A DNA stretch of 64,000 nucleotides from Bacillus sp. 2205SS5-2 (GCF_037024155.1 NZ_JAYKTS010000015.1:1-64000), one strand, 5' to 3'. Shown: positions 27,159 through 35,581, counted from the first letter of the stretch. Notes: generated from the letters alone by a model not told the origin. A program made the numbers and translations.

Positions 27159-29321
27159 ATGCAGCTTGAAAAAAAAGTATTTGCTTTAGATATCGGAACA
27201 AGGTCTGTGGTAGGTATTATTTTAGAGGAAACAGATTCTTCCTATAAGGTTTTGGATCTCTTATCCATTGAGCACAAAGAAAGGGCTATGGTGGATGGAC
27301 AAATTCATGATGTTGTTGCCGTAAGTGAAGTCATTAATGAAGTCAAAAAACAACTGGAACAAAAACATGGTTCTCTTACAAAGGTATGCGTGGCTGCAGC
27401 TGGGCGTGCATTAAGAACACAAACATCAGAGGCTCTAATAAATATACAAGGAAAATCACTAATGACAGCTGAAGATATTCTTCACTTAGAGCTCAGTGCG
27501 GTGCAACAAGCACAGGCTCTTGCTGCCGAGAAACAACAGTCAGATAAAAGCACTCATTATTATTGTGTAGGGTATTCTGTTCTATACTATAAGCTAGATG
27601 GAGAAGAAATTGGCAATCTTATTGATCAACAAGGGCATACAGCAAAGGTAGAAATAATCGCAACTTTTTTGCCACGAATCGTCGTGGAGTCTTTACTTTC
27701 TGCGTTAAAGCGAGCTGATTTGGAAATGGAGGCATTAACACTTGAACCGATTGCCGCCATTAATGTATTGATCCCCCCCTCTATGAGACGCTTAAATGTC
27801 GCCCTTGTCGATATTGGCGCAGGAACCTCTGACATCGCCATTACGGAAAGCGGCACAGTTACGGCCTATGGTATGGTACCAACAGCAGGTGATGAGATTA
27901 CAGAAGCACTTAGTGATGCTTTTTTGCTTGATTTTCCTTTTGCAGAAGAAGCTAAGCGTAAACTCTCAAAAGAAGAATCTATTGTCATTACGGATATTTT
28001 AGGGTTTGAAACCGAAATCACCAGGAGCGATTTAATAGACAAAATTTCGCATTCGATTGATCATTTAGCTCAAACCATTGCAGAAGAAATTAATGAGCTA
28101 AATTATTCCCGCTCTCCTAAAGCTGTTATGCTCGTCGGTGGTGGTAGTCAGACACCCGAACTTCCATCTCGATTAGCAAAAGCCCTTCGCTTGCCTCTAA
28201 ATCGAGTAGCTATCCGTGGAGTCGATGCGATTCCACATATTTCAATTGATAATGAAACTTCAATGGGTCCGGAACTCGTGACACCGATTGGCATTGCCAT
28301 TGCGGCAAAGAAATCTCCCGTACAATACGTAACAACTTATGTTAACGGTCAGCCTGTTCGTTTATTTGAAGTAAACACTCTTTCCGTAGGTGATTGTCTA
28401 CTAGCGGCAGGAATAAAAATAAACAAGTTGTATGGTAAGCCAGGGATAGCTATGATCGTAAATGTCAATGGGCAAGAGGTGACCATTCCCGGACAATATG
28501 GAAAGGCCCCACTTATTTTAAAAAACGGAAAACCATGTTCCTTCGATGAGCATGTGGCCAACGAAGACGAATTAATAGTGGAAAAAGGTCTAGATGGAGC
28601 AGCAGCAAGTCTAACCGTTGGTGACTTAATTGATTTCGCCCAACCCAAAACTATTTATATAGATGATAAACCCATTCAACTTCCAACCACCGTGTTAAAA
28701 AATGGGGAGGTTGTTGACAAGTTTACCTCTGTGTCAGATCGAGACAAAATAAGCATCGAAGAGCTATCAACTTTACGAGAAATTTTTAATTTTTATGAGA
28801 ACAAGGCATGGAGAACCAGTTTACATCCCTTCCGTGTGAGCTTGAATGGAAAGGAGACGTTTTTCCCAATATATTCAGGGAAAGTCACAGTGAATGGACA
28901 AGAGGTGAAATCATCCTATTCTCCTCAACAAGGAGACCGGATTATCAGCGTACCTGGACCAGAAGTAACGTGGCAAGAAATTGCCAAAAAAAAACATTTG
29001 CTTATACAAAAGTCGATCATTGTTACCTATAATGGGCAAGAAATACAACTTGATAAAAAACAATTAGAAGCATACAAGAACGGAGAAGAAATTCTAGCAG
29101 ATTCCATCATTCAAAATGGAGATTCGATTTTATATAAACTCATTGGTACTTCAGATTTTATTTTTCAAGATTTATTCCGACACATTGAGGTGGACATGCC
29201 CCCTAATGCAGGTGGAAAATTTCAATTGTTGCGAAATGGTGAAATTACCACTTTTTATGACCCTATCCATGCAGGAGACTCTTTGGAAATCCAGTGGCCC
29301 CTTGCAAAAGAAAAGTCATAA
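27159..29321 (+). CDS. FtsA-like actin-fold protein with long beta-rich C-terminal extension
   Basis: About 720 residues. The first half has the FtsA/actin ATPase signatures: FALDIGTRSVVG near the N terminus (phosphate 1), VALVDIGAGTSDIA near 215 (phosphate 2) and VMLVGGGSQTPELPSRL near 325 (adenosine). The second half, absent from canonical FtsA, is made of repeated short beta units with a VNGQEV or LNGKE motif (about residues 395-690); I infer stacked beta-grasp-like domains. No transmembrane helix or obvious amphipathic C-terminal anchor is seen. It stands alone between aroA and brxC with its own terminator. Two adjacent ATGs exist; 27159 fits GGGTG spacing better. Confidence 0.8.
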   Translation: MQLEKKVFALDIGTRSVVGIILEETDSSYKVLDLLSIEHKERAMVDGQIHDVVAVSEVINEVKKQLEQKHGSLTKVCVAAAGRALRTQTSEALINIQGKSLMTAEDILHLELSAVQQAQALAAEKQQSDKSTHYYCVGYSVLYYKLDGEEIGNLIDQQGHTAKVEIIATFLPRIVVESLLSALKRADLEMEALTLEPIAAINVLIPPSMRRLNVALVDIGAGTSDIAITESGTVTAYGMVPTAGDEITEALSDAFLLDFPFAEEAKRKLSKEESIVITDILGFETEITRSDLIDKISHSIDHLAQTIAEEINELNYSRSPKAVMLVGGGSQTPELPSRLAKALRLPLNRVAIRGVDAIPHISIDNETSMGPELVTPIGIAIAAKKSPVQYVTTYVNGQPVRLFEVNTLSVGDCLLAAGIKINKLYGKPGIAMIVNVNGQEVTIPGQYGKAPLILKNGKPCSFDEHVANEDELIVEKGLDGAAASLTVGDLIDFAQPKTIYIDDKPIQLPTTVLKNGEVVDKFTSVSDRDKISIEELSTLREIFNFYENKAWRTSLHPFRVSLNGKETFFPIYSGKVTVNGQEVKSSYSPQQGDRIISVPGPEVTWQEIAKKKHLLIQKSIIVTYNGQEIQLDKKQLEAYKNGEEILADSIIQNGDSILYKLIGTSDFIFQDLFRHIEVDMPPNAGGKFQLLRNGEITTFYDPIHAGDSLEIQWPLAKEKS

Positions 29322-29351
29322 GCTTGTAAAGCTCCTTTCAGCTATTTAGGT

Positions 29352-29392
29352 AAAAAAACTCCAGAGCAATATTCCTGCTCTGGAGTTTTTTG
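29352..29392 (+). terminator. Terminator of the FtsA-like gene
   Basis: ACTCCAGAGCA and TGCTCTGGAGT pair around a seven-base loop and are followed by TTTTTT. Confidence 0.92.
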
Positions 29393-29429
29393 TATAGATT
29401 TAGAATCATTCTCATTTATACATTGATTA

Positions 29430-29759
29430 TTATCTACTTGATAAAGTCTCAGTTGTAATACTGTAATGAGATGCATCCCAAACGGGTTTTCCTCCAACAA
29501 ATAACAACGCTTGTGGCGACTCATGTCGGACACCAAACTTCTCCGCAATATAATTTGAAAGCTTTCGCGAATCTTGTACAGCCAGAAAATACGTTTGATC
29601 GTCAGAATTAGTAGCAAATGATTGATATTGGTTAAATGCACTTCCACTAATCGGACATGTTAAGCTATGTTTCATAAAGAAGAACCGGGATTCATTTTTT
29701 AATATCTCTTCGAATTCTTCAATAGTATGTACCTTTTTCACACCTACACATCCCTTCAT
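29430..29759 (-). CDS. brxC: Monothiol bacilliredoxin BrxC (YtxJ)
   Basis: A thioredoxin-fold protein that removes bacillithiol or acts in bacillithiol redox control. The active site is the single-cysteine motif TCPIS (C35), which defines the YtxJ/BrxC group; the second cysteine of thioredoxin is replaced by serine. About 109 residues. The ATG at 29759 has AGGGTAGG upstream at suitable distance; a GTG six codons later (29741) would give an N terminus more like B. subtilis YtxJ, so the start is uncertain. In B. subtilis ytxJ lies with ytxG and ytxH in one stress operon; here a MITE copy separates it from ytxH. Confidence 0.9.
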   Translation of the reverse strand: MKGCVGVKKVHTIEEFEEILKNESRFFFMKHSLTCPISGSAFNQYQSFATNSDDQTYFLAVQDSRKLSNYIAEKFGVRHESPQALLFVGGKPVWDASHYSITTETLSSR

Positions 29760-29813
29760 TTTTTTCATCCTACCCTTTTCAAGCTATGATAGCTAGTATG
29801 TTGCTTAACAAAA

Positions 29814-29976
29814 GGCTGTTTTCTCAAAAATTGTGGCTTTTCGAGTTAGCCCTCAATTCATGATGAAGAATGACTTCGGGCATCTTTTCGCATCATTATT
29901 AACCCGAAATGAGGAAAGAAAAGAATGTTTCCATCCTTCTTTGTATGCTACAGCAACAAAGTATGCGAAAAGAGCC
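29814..29976. repeat. MITE family copy 4
   Basis: The ends are GGCTGTTTTCTCAAAAATTG and, inverted, GGCTCTTTTCGCATACTTTG. It is flanked by TAACAAAA and TAAAAAAA (7 of 8 identical), consistent with an 8-bp target duplication. It has the C-type core and lies between brxC and ytxH. Confidence 0.85.
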
Positions 29977-29983
29977 TAAAAAA

Positions 29984-30010
29984 AAAGCGATGAAGAAATT
30001 TCATCGCTTT
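29984..30010 (-). terminator. ytxH terminator
   Basis: AAAGCGATGA and TCATCGCTTT pair with a T run on the minus strand, just after the ytxH stop codon. Confidence 0.9.
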
Positions 30011-30018
30011 CACTCTGT

Positions 30019-30579
30019 TTAGACGTTTGTCTCAGAACCGTCGTACTGATTAACCGCCTTTTTTTCATCATCTACACTAATTTCTTCAAGATTACTTGTT
30101 GTACTCACTTCTATATCATGGGTAGATTCTTGTGAAAGTGTATCTTCATCCAAACCTACAGGTTCTGCAAGCTCCGATGAAGCTATTTCAGCCTCTGCCT
30201 CTTCTGATATTTCATCCTTACTACGCATATTCTTCACTTTATCTACAATACCTGAATCTTGTACGGACTTTTTAATAACCGCAGTTCGGTCTTTCGCAGC
30301 CTCTGCAAAATTATTCCCTTTTTCAACAGCCGTGTCCTTCCATTCAGTTGTTTTTACTTTAAGATTTGTTGCTTGTGTGTTAACATCATTTCTTAAATCT
30401 TTTCCTGCCTTTGGAGCTAAAAACAGGGCCGTTGCAGCTCCAATTACGGTTCCGATAAGGGCTCCAACCATAAAGTCTTTTGAATTCGTACTCGATGAAG
30501 TAGTAGAATCAAGATTTTCTGGTGCTTGAATAAGACCTCCATTTGGATTTGGAAGTTGCTTTTGGTTTTGTTCTGACAT
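30019..30579 (-). CDS. ytxH: General stress protein YtxH
   Basis: A 186-residue protein with one glycine- and alanine-rich hydrophobic segment (about residues 36-56, ending FLAPKAGKDLR), which is the YtxH-family signature, then a long charged helical tail that is highly acidic at the end. In B. subtilis ytxH is part of a sigma-B and sigma-H controlled operon. The biochemical role is unknown. It lies downstream of ytxG, separated by a MITE copy. Confidence 0.88.
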   Translation of the reverse strand: MSEQNQKQLPNPNGGLIQAPENLDSTTSSSTNSKDFMVGALIGTVIGAATALFLAPKAGKDLRNDVNTQATNLKVKTTEWKDTAVEKGNNFAEAAKDRTAVIKKSVQDSGIVDKVKNMRSKDEISEEAEAEIASSELAEPVGLDEDTLSQESTHDIEVSTTSNLEEISVDDEKKAVNQYDGSETNV

Positions 30580-30610
30580 AAATATTCATCTCCCTTTCAT
30601 AATTGATTAT

Positions 30611-30742
30611 GGCTCTATTCGTATACATTGTGGCTATCTCACTGTTGATTTCCATCAAAAACAGACGAAGTGATGCCGGAAACAAAGCTATATCATTGAT
30701 GATAAACGGACTCGAAAAGCCACAAAATTTGCGAAAACAGCC
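30611..30742. repeat. MITE family copy 5, perfect 8-bp target duplication
   Basis: The 132-bp copy has ends GGCTCTATTCGTATACATTG and, inverted, GGCTGTTTTCGCAAATTTTG. It is flanked on both sides by TTGATTAT (30603-30610 and 30743-30750). It has the A-type core with an internal deletion. The right duplication contains the ytxG stop codon. Confidence 0.93.
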
Positions 30743-30746
30743 TTGA

Positions 30747-31244
30747 TTATTGATCTGAACGTTGAAATATTTTCCCACGACGTGTTACTTCGTTCTTCTC
30801 ATCAGCAACGGATGAAGCTTCATCTCGATTCTGCGACTTCTTCAATTGCCATTTTTCACGAAGTTCCATTGCAACATTACCCCATTGAACAACTTGAGAA
30901 ATTTTTTCGCGATTATTTTCCATTTGGCGAGAAACGCTTTTAGTAACTTTACGTACAGAAGAATTAAATTCTTGGATAGACCTACCAACGTCCTTAACCG
31001 CATAGACAACTGTATTTAAATCTTCAGACTTTTTCTGAACATCTTCAGCTAGCAAGTTTGTCTTATGTAATAAGTCTGTGGACTCTGTCGTTATTCCCTT
31101 CATCTGTCCTTCTAGTCCATCCAAAGTGCTCGACACACTTTTTAACGTCTCTTGAAGGGATGTTAGGGTTTTGGCTAAATACACTACTAAAATGAAAAAA
31201 GCTACTGCAATTACTGCTACACTTAAATAAAGTATGATTTCCAT
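30747..31244 (-). CDS. ytxG: DUF948 stress protein YtxG
   Basis: A 165-residue protein with one N-terminal transmembrane helix (about 2-22) followed by a coiled coil ([20 protein letters not shown] and onward), the DUF948/YtxG pattern. Member of the B. subtilis ytxGHJ stress operon. A sigma-B-type promoter lies just upstream (31271-31296), so stress control appears conserved. AGGAGGTGGG precedes the ATG. Its stop codon lies within the target duplication of a MITE insertion. Confidence 0.9.
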   Translation of the reverse strand: MEIILYLSVAVIAVAFFILVVYLAKTLTSLQETLKSVSSTLDGLEGQMKGITTESTDLLHKTNLLAEDVQKKSEDLNTVVYAVKDVGRSIQEFNSSVRKVTKSVSRQMENNREKISQVVQWGNVAMELREKWQLKKSQNRDEASSVADEKNEVTRRGKIFQRSDQ

Positions 31245-31270
31245 ATTCCCACCTCCTACTTATCAATACA

Positions 31271-31296
31271 CTACCCGTTAATTGTAACATTAAAAC
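31271..31296 (-). promoter_or_regulatory. Sigma-B-type promoter of ytxG
   Basis: On the minus strand GTTTTA (31291-31296) and GGGTAG (31271-31276) are 14 bases apart. Each hexamer differs by one base from the sigma-B consensus GTTTAA and GGGTAT. It lies 27 bases upstream of the ytxG start. Confidence 0.75.
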
Positions 31297-31414
31297 CTAT
31301 TTCTCTTTTGTATCTTAAAATTCCTGCTTGAACCTATTGATAATATATTACAGTTTGATAACAAGACATTTTCAATGAACTCTTTCCTTTTTCTTTCTCC
31401 TTCTCTTTTGAATA

Positions 31415-31573
31415 GGCGTTTATCGTATACATTGTCTTTATTTCAACTGATTTTTGATTAAATCCTCCATTTCACTGTTGATTTCCATCAAAATAGGCGA
31501 AACGGAGCCCGAAACAAAGCTTTATAATGGATGATAAACTAATACCATAAGCACAAACATCGCGAAAACAGCT
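31415..31573. repeat. MITE family copy 6, perfect 8-bp target duplication
   Basis: The 159-bp copy starts GGCGTTTATCGTATACATTG and ends GCGAAAACAGCT. It is flanked by TTTGAATA (31407-31414 and 31574-31581). It has the full A-type core. It lies between the divergent ytxG and the M29 peptidase gene. Confidence 0.92.
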
Positions 31574-31742
31574 TTTGAATACGTATCTCTTTCTGTCAGT
31601 ATAGGGTAAAATAAAATGAGACATCCATTCTGGGTCTCTTTCCCTTCCCTATATATGGATAGTATAAAAATCGGTTTTTCAAGGGGATTCGAGCCAGTAA
31701 GCTCAAGAACAACGTATTACTAGTTTCAAGGAGGGTACATAC

Positions 31743-32858
31743 ATGAAAGATTCAAGAATTAGCTTGTTAGCAAAGAACCTTATCCATTATTCCGTTCAAT
31801 TACAACCAGGTGAAAAGGTACTAATTGAAAATTTCGGGCTTCAAAAGGAGCTGGTCACAGCGTTAGTAAAAGAAGCGTATGAAGCTGGTGGTCAACCAGT
31901 CGTCTCCATAAAAGACCAATCCATCGATCGCGCACTATTATTAGGTGCAACGAGTGATCATTATTCACTATTGGCTCAATTCGAAGCCAATGTCATGAAA
32001 GAAATGGATGCTTATATTGGAATACGATCAGGTGAAAACATTAATGAACATGCAGATGTCCCCGGAGATAAAATGAAGATTCACGGGGAAACGATTATGA
32101 AACAAGTTCACCGTGATATCCGTGTCCCAAACACAAAATGGGTAGTCCTTCGGTACCCAAATGCCTCTATGGCCCAATTAGCCAAAATGAGCACTGAGGC
32201 ATTTGAAGATTTTTACTTCGAAGTTTGCAATCTTAATTACGAAAAAATGGGCGAAGCAATGGAGGGATTGGTTCAGTTAATGGACAAAACCGACAAGGTA
32301 AGAATTACAGGCCCTGGTACAGATTTAAGTTTTTCTATAAAAGACATTCCAGCTGTTAAATGTGCTGGGCGACTCAACATTCCGGATGGTGAAGTCTATA
32401 CAGCTCCAGTAAAACATTCAGTGAATGGAACTGTTTCCTATAATTCTCCCTCTCCTTATCAGGGTTTTACATTCGAAAATGTAAAATTAACCTTTGTTGA
32501 TGGAAGAATCATTGAGGCAACAGCCAATGATACTGAACGAATCAATAAAATTTTTGATACAGATGACGGTTCACGTTATATCGGAGAGTTTGCAATAGGT
32601 GTTAATCCTTTTATTTCACACCCGATGCAAGATATTTTGTTTGACGAAAAAATCGATGGGAGCTTTCACTTCACACCAGGTCAATGCTATGATCAAGCTT
32701 ATAATGGGAATTCATCTAATATACACTGGGATTTAGTCTGCATTCAACGTCCTGATTATGGTGGAGGAGAAATATATTTTGATGATGTCTTAATTAGAAA
32801 AGACGGGGTGTTTGTACATCCCGAACTTACAGCGTTAAACCCTGAAAATCTAAAGTAA
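31743..32858 (+). CDS. M29-family aminopeptidase (AmpS/PepS type)
   Basis: A 371-residue metallo-aminopeptidase of the thermophilic aminopeptidase family, which trims N-terminal residues of peptides in the cytosol. Metal-ligand regions of the family are present: PDGEVYTAP (about 212), GEFAIGVNP (about 281) and HWDLVCIQRPDYGGGEIYFDD near the end. AAGGAGGG precedes the ATG. Single gene with its own terminator. Confidence 0.93.
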   Translation: MKDSRISLLAKNLIHYSVQLQPGEKVLIENFGLQKELVTALVKEAYEAGGQPVVSIKDQSIDRALLLGATSDHYSLLAQFEANVMKEMDAYIGIRSGENINEHADVPGDKMKIHGETIMKQVHRDIRVPNTKWVVLRYPNASMAQLAKMSTEAFEDFYFEVCNLNYEKMGEAMEGLVQLMDKTDKVRITGPGTDLSFSIKDIPAVKCAGRLNIPDGEVYTAPVKHSVNGTVSYNSPSPYQGFTFENVKLTFVDGRIIEATANDTERINKIFDTDDGSRYIGEFAIGVNPFISHPMQDILFDEKIDGSFHFTPGQCYDQAYNGNSSNIHWDLVCIQRPDYGGGEIYFDDVLIRKDGVFVHPELTALNPENLK

Positions 32859-33076
32859 GTTCACCAACTCTACCATTGACATGAAGGGTAGTCCTCGGTT
32901 TCAATACCTTATGGTTTACCTCAAATTAGATCACTTATTACGCCAGATGTATATTCTAAAAAATTAAGCTGGATGTAGTAAAATTAACTCCATTCATATT
33001 AGAGTAAGAGTCACTAAAGTGCTCTGGAGACTATAGAAATATCCACTTTTCAGCAAAAGTAGAATTCGGATACTTA
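32859..33076. other. Gap after the M29 peptidase gene
   Basis: I see no gene, repeat or clear structured RNA here; a terminator follows immediately. Confidence 0.5.
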
Positions 33077-33108
33077 AAAGAGCTTGGAATAAATTCCAAG
33101 CTCTTTTT
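33077..33108 (+). terminator. Terminator downstream of the M29 peptidase gene
   Basis: AAAGAGCTTGGAAT and ATTCCAAGCTCTTTTT form a near-perfect hairpin with a T tract, about 220 bases after the stop codon. Confidence 0.8.
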
Positions 33109-33149
33109 ACCCTTTTAATATTCCGTACCCTCCAATAACTTTTCAACAA

Positions 33150-33309
33150 GGCTGTTTTCACAAAATTTGTGGCTTTTCGTATCAGTTTATCATCTATGAT
33201 ATAGCTTTGTTCCAGGTATCATTTCGTCTATTTATAAATGAAATCAACAGGGAAATGGAAGATTTAATCAAAATTTGATGAAATGACCTCAATGTATACG
33301 AAAAGGTCC
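33150..33309. repeat. MITE family copy 7, perfect 8-bp target duplication
   Basis: The 160-bp copy is in reverse orientation to copies 5 and 6. The ends are GGCTGTTTTCACAAAATTTG and, inverted, GGACCTTTTCGTATACATTG. It is flanked by TTCAACAA (33142-33149 and 33310-33317). It has the A-type core. Confidence 0.93.
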
Positions 33310-33324
33310 TTCAACAAAATAGCA

Positions 33325-33879
33325 TTAGGTAATTTTTTCGAAATTCCCTCGTCTACTTACTCGATGAGCAATTACATAAATAAGAAAATAAAAAGGAAAA
33401 CTGAAATAATGTTCCCAATGTAAGGGTTTATAGACTTTCAGTTGGACAAATATAGGTTCGAATAAAAAGGCACTTATGCACGCAAAAATAATTGCTTTTA
33501 TATATGGATTCGCATTCGGCTTGTATTGGATTAAAAACATAACCATAACAGGAAAAGAGCTGAAATCCCATGGCATGAAAAAGGAGTGTATATAGGGTAA
33601 AGGGGTATAAGCATACATCCATAACCCGAAAGCGACACCGACCGAATCAAGAACAGAGGTTAGGACATAGACAAATAAACCAGCTAGTAATAAACGATTC
33701 GTACATTCTTTCCTTCTAAAGATCAACCAAAAAAACCAAGGTAATATCAGCAACGCAACATTAAGCCACCAACGCCAGGTAAGAACCATTTCTTTTTTCC
33801 AAATTTCTATGTACCCATCATTCAATGCTTTTATGGATATATGTAAATTGCTAATCTCTTCGATTACACCATCTACCAT
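33325..33879 (-). CDS. CBO0543-family integral membrane protein
   Basis: A 184-residue protein with about five hydrophobic segments and the family-type stretch PYIHSFFMPWDFSSFPVMVM followed by LIQYKPNANPYIKA. I recall this pattern from small membrane proteins of Bacillus and Clostridium annotated as CBO0543 family; the function is unknown. A start further in (the ATG of MVLTWRWWLN, residue 31) is possible because no strong ribosome binding site precedes the first ATG. Confidence 0.75.
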   Translation of the reverse strand: MVDGVIEEISNLHISIKALNDGYIEIWKKEMVLTWRWWLNVALLILPWFFWLIFRRKECTNRLLLAGLFVYVLTSVLDSVGVAFGLWMYAYTPLPYIHSFFMPWDFSSFPVMVMFLIQYKPNANPYIKAIIFACISAFLFEPIFVQLKVYKPLHWEHYFSFPFYFLIYVIAHRVSRRGNFEKIT

Positions 33880-34006
33880 TTTGTCATCATCACATTTCCA
33901 TTAATTTGATTCTCTAATATTATCTACAAATATTTAATAATTATTTCGGTATCTTGTTAAAATTGCCTTATGATTCAACGTAAGAAAATGTACTATATTT
34001 TATAAA
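33880..34006. other. Gap upstream of IS630 region
   Basis: AT-rich and without a gene or clear signal. The left end of the IS630 element may lie in or just after it, but no terminal repeat could be matched. Confidence 0.4.
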
Positions 34007-34080
34007 GGCTATTTTCGCAACGATTGTGGCTTTTCGAATAGGAATAAAATCCAATAGATTGTAATAGATCTAGAATCATC
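34007..34080. repeat. MITE family fragment 8 (one end only)
   Basis: GGCTATTTTCGCAACGATTG followed by TGGCTTTTCGAATA is a clear family end. Similarity fades after about 60 bases, next to the IS630 transposase region, so the rest was probably lost when that element inserted. Confidence 0.75.
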
Positions 34081-34104
34081 CTGTATAATAGGGAGTAACA
34101 TTTA

Positions 34105-34334
34105 GCTTCTTCGCTATTTAGTATTTAGTTCAAACAACTATGTAGGTTTCAGAACTCAATCAATTATTCTTGTAACAGGTGGTGAATGCTGAGCGAGCAA
34201 TTGAACTCATTCCCTTGTCCGGTTTGGTTTTTCGCTTGTTTTAATCATTATGTAGAATCCTGACATTAAGCTAAAATGGTAGCATCAATTGAACCCTAGA
34301 AAATTGTCTTGTCAACACTAAATAGCGAAGAGCC
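34105..34334. mobile_element. 230-bp MITE with ISL3-type ends, inserted in IS630 leader
   Basis: The left end GCTTCTTCGCTATTTAGT and the inverted right end GGCTCTTCGCTATTTAGT agree at 16 of 18 positions. Both flanks carry AACATTTA (34097-34104 and 34335-34342), a perfect 8-bp target duplication. It has no coding capacity. GGCTCTTC ends and 8-bp AT-rich duplications are ISL3-family traits as I know them. Confidence 0.88.
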
Positions 34335-34361
34335 AACATTTATTGAATGGGGACCGGACAT

Positions 34362-34925
34362 ATGAGCAAACGTGTAGGCGTACATCCAAGTGAAAAAGAT
34401 CAAGCAGTTCAAGAAATAAAAGCAGCCATCAAAGGAAACAAAGATCTACGAATGCTCGAGCGCTATCAAACGATTTTGATGGTTCTACGTGGGGAATCCT
34501 ATCCAAACATAGCGGAAGTAGTTGGACGAAGGATTTCCACACTCTACAATTATAGTAAGGCGTATCGTGAGGGTGGACTGGATGGACTCCAAAGAGATCT
34601 TCCCACAGGTCGAAATCGGAAACTCACTCCCGATCAGGAGGAAAAAGTTTATCAAACGATTGTGAACCAAACGCCCGTTGATGTAGGTTTTCCAGTGGAA
34701 AGGAATTGGACGGCTCCAATCATAAACAATTGGATCAAGCAGGAATTTAACATTTCCTACTCAAATCGTGGCGTGCGGGCATTGCTCTACCGTCTCAATC
34801 TGAGCTTCACCAAACCAACGTATACACTGGCTAAAGCTGATCCTGTCAAACAAGAAGCGTTCAAAGAAGAGTTTAAACAGCTTAAAAAAACTCCTAGATG
34901 GGGAAATAGACCGCATCTTATTTGA
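34362..34925 (+). CDS. IS630 transposase, N-terminal part (first frame)
   Basis: It holds the helix-turn-helix DNA-binding region of an IS630-type transposase (YPNIAEVVGRRISTLYNYSKAYREGG region, residues about 46-71). The start ATG at 34362 has GGGGA upstream. The frame ends shortly after an A7 run at 34884-34890. Reading on in the +1 frame from that run joins it to the catalytic part, starting with LLDGEIDRILFEDES, so either a ribosomal frameshift or a single-base indel is involved. Confidence 0.85.
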   Translation: MSKRVGVHPSEKDQAVQEIKAAIKGNKDLRMLERYQTILMVLRGESYPNIAEVVGRRISTLYNYSKAYREGGLDGLQRDLPTGRNRKLTPDQEEKVYQTIVNQTPVDVGFPVERNWTAPIINNWIKQEFNISYSNRGVRALLYRLNLSFTKPTYTLAKADPVKQEAFKEEFKQLKKTPRWGNRPHLI

Positions 34926-34935
34926 GGATGAATCC

Positions 34936-35424
34936 ATGATTCGAGACTATCAAGCTTTATCACGAACATGGTTTGCCAAGGGTCAACAAAAGATCATTCC
35001 GACCTACGGAAAACATTGGGGTGCAAAGTTAATTGGTACGTTGGATTACGAGACAGGAGAGGTATTCTGTATTCAGGAAGATCGCTATACGGCCAAGGAA
35101 TTCCTGTCCTTTCTCGAAAAAGTGATTGATAAATATAATGGAGAAAAGATTGTCATGATTTTAGATAACGCGAGAATTCATCATGCAAAACTTATCCAAC
35201 CGTTTTTGGAACAACATAAGAACCTTCTTACTTTGGTCTACCTTCCGCCCTATAGCCCAAACCTTAATATGATTGAAGAACTTTGGGGTTGGTTAAAATC
35301 ATCTGTCATCAACAATGTATTCTTTGATCCTGTTCAAAAAATACGTAAAGCTGTTCAAGGGTTTGTTCGTCACATCCATAAAACGCCTGAAGTCACTATG
35401 AATCGGCTGTGCATGCAATTCTAA
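34936..35424 (+). CDS. IS630 transposase, catalytic part (second frame)
   Basis: It carries the rest of the DDE catalytic core: MILDNARIHHAK (second Asp) and YSPNLNMIEELWGWLK (Glu), a DD34E-type spacing typical of IS630/Tc1. The first Asp (ILFEDES) lies upstream of this ATG in the same frame, so this start is not the natural one; the product would come from the frame joined at 34884-34890. Confidence 0.85.
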   Translation: MIRDYQALSRTWFAKGQQKIIPTYGKHWGAKLIGTLDYETGEVFCIQEDRYTAKEFLSFLEKVIDKYNGEKIVMILDNARIHHAKLIQPFLEQHKNLLTLVYLPPYSPNLNMIEELWGWLKSSVINNVFFDPVQKIRKAVQGFVRHIHKTPEVTMNRLCMQF

Positions 35425-35485
35425 ATGTTTTTTACCGAATATATACCTTCGTTTTTTAAATAATACACACATAAACTTATATACA

Positions 35486-35519
35486 AAAGAGAATGAAATC
35501 TTAAAGATTTCATCCTCTT
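35486..35519. terminator. Terminator between the IS630 element and murC
   Basis: AGAGAATGAAATCTT and AAGATTTCATCCTCT pair with one mismatch and a minimal loop. On the minus strand it is followed by TTTTG and could end the murC transcript. Confidence 0.7.
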
Positions 35520-35581
35520 AATGTGTCTTAATTCCGTTATTTTCATTTTTTATTGAGAGCTTTGAGCAAGTCCCCTGCCAT

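Larger units (their letters stand above)
34084..35424 (+). mobile_element. IS630-family insertion sequence with a nested MITE
   Basis: It consists of a transposase in two overlapping frames, its probable promoter (TATAAT at 34084-34089) and a 230-bp MITE inserted between promoter and gene. The outer inverted repeats were not identified, so the true boundaries extend some distance on both sides of these coordinates. Confidence 0.65.

Noticed and set aside
34007-35480. Outer terminal inverted repeats of the IS630 element
   Set aside because: I compared both flanks by eye and found no convincing pair, so the boundaries are left open. The 18-bp repeats at 34105 and 34317 belong to the nested MITE, as their flanking duplication shows.
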